Source: JBEBGV01 sp040081265 (lineage in GTDB: Bacteria > Acidobacteriota > Vicinamibacteria > Vicinamibacterales > UBA2999). From it: a stretch of DNA of 16,159 bases. The notes beneath the pieces are model-generated. The model was given only the letters and a program-made list of their open reading frames with translations, was not told the origin of the DNA and did not search any database. Positions within the stretch are counted from its first letter, which is position 1. Each line of letters begins with the position of its first letter. Shown here piece by piece: positions 13,172 through 16,159 of the stretch. A program made the translations under genes and the position numbers. The DNA lies in NCBI GenBank assembly GCA_040081265.1, contig JBEBGV010000092.1:1-16159 (forward strand). Reading direction: 5' to 3'.

Positions 13172-14884
13172 ATGCTCCGTTTTCTCAGGATACGCAACCT
13201 GGCAGTTGTCGAGGGGGTGGATGTCGATTTCTCCCCTGGCTTCACCGTCCTCACCGGCGAGACCGGTGCCGGCAAATCCATCGTCGTCGAAGCGGTCGGA
13301 CTCCTGCTCGGCGGGCGGGCCTCGGCTGACATGGTGCGCACCGGCGAGGCGCAGGCCACCATTGAGGCCATCTTCGAAGACGCCGGCGAGGAAGTCGTCA
13401 TCCGGCGGGAACTGACGGCCCAGGGCCGGTCCCGCGCCTTCGTCAACGGCGAGCTGACGACAAGCGCGGCGCTCCGGGTGCTGGCTTCGCGCCTGGTCGA
13501 ACTCCACGGACAGCACGAGCACCAGTCGCTGATGGACCCTGCGACCCATATCCCCGCTCTCGACGAATACGGGCGCCTGTCCGCCGAGACGGCGGCGGTC
13601 GCAGAAGACTGGGATGCGCTGAAGGTGCTTCGCGAGCGGTGTGACCGCGCCACGATGGACCAGAAGGAGCGGACGGCGCGCCTTGACCTGATCGCCTTCC
13701 AGTTGGGTGAAATTGACAAGGCGGCACCGAAGTCGAAGGACGAGGACGCCGAACTCGCCGCCACGAGGCAGGTGCTGGCCAACGCGGAACGTGTCCAGCG
13801 CCTGTGCACGGAGGGCTACACCTCGCTGTACGAGAATGACGCGTCAGTCCTGGCGCAACTGGCGGGCGTGTGGCGACGCGTCGACGAACTGGCTGAGATC
13901 GACAGCCGATTCGCCGCCTACGGCGAGATGCGGGATTCGGTCAAAGCTCAGCTCAATGATCTCGCCACCGAACTTCGCTCCTACGGCGGGGCGATCGACG
14001 CGTCACCTCGCCGGTTGCAGGAGATCGAGGAGCGACTCGCCACACTCGATCGCGTGAAGAAGAAATACGGGCCGACTCTGGAAGAGGTCATCGCCCGGCG
14101 ACATGCCCTTCGAGACGAGCACGCGCAGTTGACCGACCCCCAGCAGGACCTCGATGCGTTGCTGGCCCAGCGTGACACCGCCCGCGCTCGCTACCTGGCT
14201 TCGGCGCAACGACTCTCGACGGCACGGCGCAAGGCCGGCGAGTTGCTGGCGTCCGGGATGAGCACCGTCCTCGGTCAGCTGGGCATGGCCCGCGCGCAGT
14301 TCGAAATGCGAATCGCGGGACAGGACGTGGGGGAGACGGAGTGGAGTGCCAGCGGCATCGACTCCGGAGAGTTCTTCATCGCACCGAACCCCGGTGAAGC
14401 GGCCCGGCCTCTTGCCCGGATTGTGTCCGGTGGCGAGTTGTCACGCATCATGCTTGCCCTGAAGACACTCGGCGCTGACGACGGGAAGGGCGCCCCCGCG
14501 TCAACGGTCCGCACGCTGGTGTTCGATGAGGTGGACGCGGGTATCGGCGGGCAGGTTGCCGAGGTCGTCGCGCGTCACCTTCAGGGTCTGGGCTCCAGGT
14601 TCCAGGTGCTGTGCGTCACGCATCTCCCCCAGATCGCGGCGCGCGCCGCGGCGCACTACGCCGTGGCCAAACAGACGGCAGGCGACCGTACTCGGGTCTC
14701 GGTCAGCGCGCTCGACGAGAGCGGGCGGGTCGAAGAGCTCGCCCGGATGATCGGCGGGGTCGACATCACCGAACCGCTGCGGGCGAGCGCCAGGGAGCTG
14801 ATCGGCCGCGGGCTGGCGGTGGGGGCGAAAGCAAAAGAAAAAGCGAAAGGCGAAAGCGAAAGGCGCCGGGCAACCCGGCAGTGA
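13172..14884 (+). CDS. recN: DNA double-strand-break repair protein RecN
   Basis: RecN is an SMC-like ATPase that acts early at double-strand breaks to hold DNA ends and promote RecA-mediated repair. The 570-residue product is of normal length. The N-terminal head has Walker A GETGAGKS (29-36), then GGRASADMVRTGEA and LHGQHEHQSL (111-120). A coiled-coil arm spans about 145-360. The C-terminal head carries the signature VSGGELSR (418-425), Walker B TLVFDEVDAGIGG (448-460) and VTHLPQIAARA (482-492). The last 20 residues are a Lys/Arg/Glu-rich tail encoded by a purine-rich repeat and rich in AAA codons, unlike the AAG-preferring rest of the gene. No Shine-Dalgarno is evident before the ATG at 13172. 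It diverges from tolQ and is followed at two nt by miaB. Confidence 0.97.
   Translation: MLRFLRIRNLAVVEGVDVDFSPGFTVLTGETGAGKSIVVEAVGLLLGGRASADMVRTGEAQATIEAIFEDAGEEVVIRRELTAQGRSRAFVNGELTTSAALRVLASRLVELHGQHEHQSLMDPATHIPALDEYGRLSAETAAVAEDWDALKVLRERCDRATMDQKERTARLDLIAFQLGEIDKAAPKSKDEDAELAATRQVLANAERVQRLCTEGYTSLYENDASVLAQLAGVWRRVDELAEIDSRFAAYGEMRDSVKAQLNDLATELRSYGGAIDASPRRLQEIEERLATLDRVKKKYGPTLEEVIARRHALRDEHAQLTDPQQDLDALLAQRDTARARYLASAQRLSTARRKAGELLASGMSTVLGQLGMARAQFEMRIAGQDVGETEWSASGIDSGEFFIAPNPGEAARPLARIVSGGELSRIMLALKTLGADDGKGAPASTVRTLVFDEVDAGIGGQVAEVVARHLQGLGSRFQVLCVTHLPQIAARAAAHYAVAKQTAGDRTRVSVSALDESGRVEELARMIGGVDITEPLRASARELIGRGLAVGAKAKEKAKGESERRRATRQ
14825..14865 (+). repeat. Purine-rich GCGAAAG repeat at the 3' end of recN
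   Basis: Forty-one bases of almost pure purine contain four copies of GCGAAAG (14825-14831, 14843-14849, 14850-14856 and 14856-14862) and an A-rich spacer. The copies fall in different reading frames, so the repetition is at the DNA level and not a protein repeat. It encodes the basic tail of RecN and ends about 20 nt before miaB. Confidence 0.7.
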
Positions 14885-14886
14885 CG

Positions 14887-16159
14887 ATGGCCAAGCGGTA
14901 TCTGATCGAAACCTTCGGTTGCCAGATGAACGTCCACGATTCCGAGCGTATGGCCGGCCTGCTCGAACAGGCGGGCTACGAGCGTGCGGACACCGATGAC
15001 GACGCGGACCTGGTGGTCATCAATACGTGCAGCGTGCGCGAACACGCCGAGGACAAGCTCTACACCCGCCTCGGCGAACTTCGTGTCCGCGAGGAGGAAA
15101 CCGGACGATCGACCGCTGTCGTTGTCGCCGGATGCGTGGCGCAACAGGAAGGCGCCAACCTTCTCCGCAGGACCAATGGACACATGATCGACGTGGTCCT
15201 CGGGACCCAGCAACAGAAACTGCTCCCCATGCTCGTCGAACGCGCGATGACGGCCACGGTGCCGGCGGTCGACGTCAGCGCCCTCGACGATGTGTCCTTC
15301 CCGCTCGGATTGGCCCGGCGCACAGACCCTGTCCGCGCGCTGGTCTCGATCGTTGAAGGGTGCAACGACCACTGCGCGTTCTGTGTGGTCCCGCACACCC
15401 GGGGCCACGAGCGCATGCGCGCCAGGGCGGAGATCCTGGCGGAGATCGGCGAGGCGGCTGCCACGGGACACCGCGAGGTGGTCTTGCTCGGTCAGATCGT
15501 CAATCACTACCAGGCGCCCGACGATCCGACCTGCGACTTCGCCGGACTGCTCGAGGCGGTCAGCGAGATCGCGGGCATCGAACGCATCCGCTTTGCCAGC
15601 CCTCATCCCCGACACACCGGCCCACGCCTGATCGACGCCCTCGCGCACCTGCCGAAGGTCTGCAAGCACATCCACCTGCCGGTCCAGTCCGGCTCGACGC
15701 GGATCCTTCGCGCCATGCGCCGGCGTCATACCCGGGAGGACTACCTGGATCTGCTGTTCCGCCTGCGCGACGCCGTCCCCGGGATCACTGTCTCCACGGA
15801 CATGATCGTCGGCTTCCCGGGCGAGACGGCGGAGGACTTCGACGACACGTTGACACTGGTGGAACGGGCCCGGTACCTCAGCATGTTTTCCTTCAAGTAC
15901 TCCCCGCGCCCCAACACGCTCGCGGCCCGGCGCTATCCTGACGACGTGCGCGACGAGGACAAGACGTCACGCATCGTCGCGCTGCAGTCGCTCCAGCGGC
16001 GCATCCAGACACGACTGCACGAGGACATGGTCGGGTCATCCGTGGATGTCCTGGTGGACTCCATCAGTCGCCGGGGCGACGGCGAGCGGTCCGGGCGGAC
16101 CGGCAGCAACGTGGTGGTGAGTTTCCCGACCGGGGGCGGGGCGGGGGTGGCGCCGGGAC
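14887..16159 (+). CDS. miaB: tRNA-2-methylthio-N6-dimethylallyladenosine synthase MiaB (3' end outside window)
   Basis: MiaB is a radical-SAM enzyme with two iron-sulfur clusters; it methylthiolates i6A37 of tRNAs reading UNN codons. The visible 424 residues have no stop or frameshift. The N-terminal domain carries the auxiliary-cluster cysteines Cys12 (TFGCQMNVHDSE), Cys48 (NTCSVREHAEDKL) and Cys83 (AGCVAQQE). The radical-SAM motif is CNDHCAFC (Cys159, Cys163, Cys166), followed by VVPHTRGHERMR. Further family motifs are LPVQSGSTRILRAMRRRHTRE (264-284, core SGSTRILRAM) and STDMIVGFPGET (303-314). A TRAM RNA-binding domain begins near 381 and ends at the edge in NVVVSFP and a Gly-rich stretch. 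TFGCQMNVHDSE and the SVRE motif favour MiaB over RimO or MtaB. Start: ATG at 14887, two nt after recN; an in-frame GTG at 14881 overlapping the recN stop is the alternative. Confidence 0.95.
   Translation, partial: MAKRYLIETFGCQMNVHDSERMAGLLEQAGYERADTDDDADLVVINTCSVREHAEDKLYTRLGELRVREEETGRSTAVVVAGCVAQQEGANLLRRTNGHMIDVVLGTQQQKLLPMLVERAMTATVPAVDVSALDDVSFPLGLARRTDPVRALVSIVEGCNDHCAFCVVPHTRGHERMRARAEILAEIGEAAATGHREVVLLGQIVNHYQAPDDPTCDFAGLLEAVSEIAGIERIRFASPHPRHTGPRLIDALAHLPKVCKHIHLPVQSGSTRILRAMRRRHTREDYLDLLFRLRDAVPGITVSTDMIVGFPGETAEDFDDTLTLVERARYLSMFSFKYSPRPNTLAARRYPDDVRDEDKTSRIVALQSLQRRIQTRLHEDMVGSSVDVLVDSISRRGDGERSGRTGSNVVVSFPTGGGAGVAPG

Noticed and set aside
11719..13329. 536-codon + strand open frame antisense to tolR and tolQ
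   Set aside because: Covers four genes and runs into recN; rich in Arg, Asp and His with no domain. The opposite strand carries well-matched Tol proteins.
13060..13809. N-terminal extension of tolQ by about 250 codons
   Set aside because: Would overlap recN in antisense and place the promoter and GGAGG site inside the coding region; the extension is Ser/Arg-rich without similarity. The TTG start is preferred.
14656..15729. 357-codon - strand open frame opposite recN and miaB
   Set aside because: Shadow of miaB, which is continuous on the + strand with all cysteines and radical-SAM motifs.
1..16159. A defence system, mobile island or new biosynthetic cluster
   Set aside because: Every long coding region is assigned to a housekeeping or envelope family, composition is uniform, and no integrase, transposase, CRISPR-like repeat or unknown gene cluster was seen.

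Overview
The window comes from a GC-rich diderm bacterium with an LPS-type outer membrane: it carries Lpt export genes and a complete Tol-Pal operon. The protein style (a very large LptC/LptA-type protein, a short TonB-like TolA stand-in with a Cys-Cys pair, proline-rich Pal and CpoB linkers) resembles Acidobacteriota, perhaps Vicinamibacteria. That placement is inference from memory of such genomes, not a database result. No tRNA, rRNA, CRISPR array, insertion sequence or phage gene was seen.

Left block, + strand (1-7599): the 3' end of accA (fatty-acid synthesis), recJ (ssDNA exonuclease), a 700-residue LptC/LptA-like LPS-bridge protein, lptB (LPS-export ATPase), rpoN (sigma-54) and rapZ. 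Spacing is tight: 4, 63, 0, 45 and 3 nt. The lptA-lptB-rpoN-rapZ order matches the classic proteobacterial locus, but hpf and ptsN are missing between rpoN and rapZ. A GC-rich hairpin at 7616-7635 separates rapZ from the convergent ssb.

Middle block, - strand (13059 down to 7648): tolQ, tolR, a TolA-equivalent TonB-family protein, tolB, pal and cpoB form the full Tol-Pal operon, which uses proton-motive force to keep the outer membrane constricted and attached during division. ssb follows in the same direction after a 95-nt gap containing a perfect hairpin next to its Shine-Dalgarno. A very good sigma-70-type promoter (exact TTGACA, 17-bp spacer, extended -10) lies upstream of tolQ, which appears to start at TTG.

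Right block, + strand (13172-16159): recN (SMC-like repair ATPase) and miaB (tRNA methylthiotransferase, cut by the window end) leave divergently from the same 112-nt intergenic region. The end of recN holds a purine-rich GCGAAAG repeat.

Every gap between genes is 112 nt or shorter, so there is no unexplained gene-free stretch. I found no convincing new multi-gene system. The observations most worth checking are the oversized LptC/LptA protein, the divergent tolQ/recN promoter region, the hairpin in the ssb leader, and the dispersed-repeat-like tail of recN.
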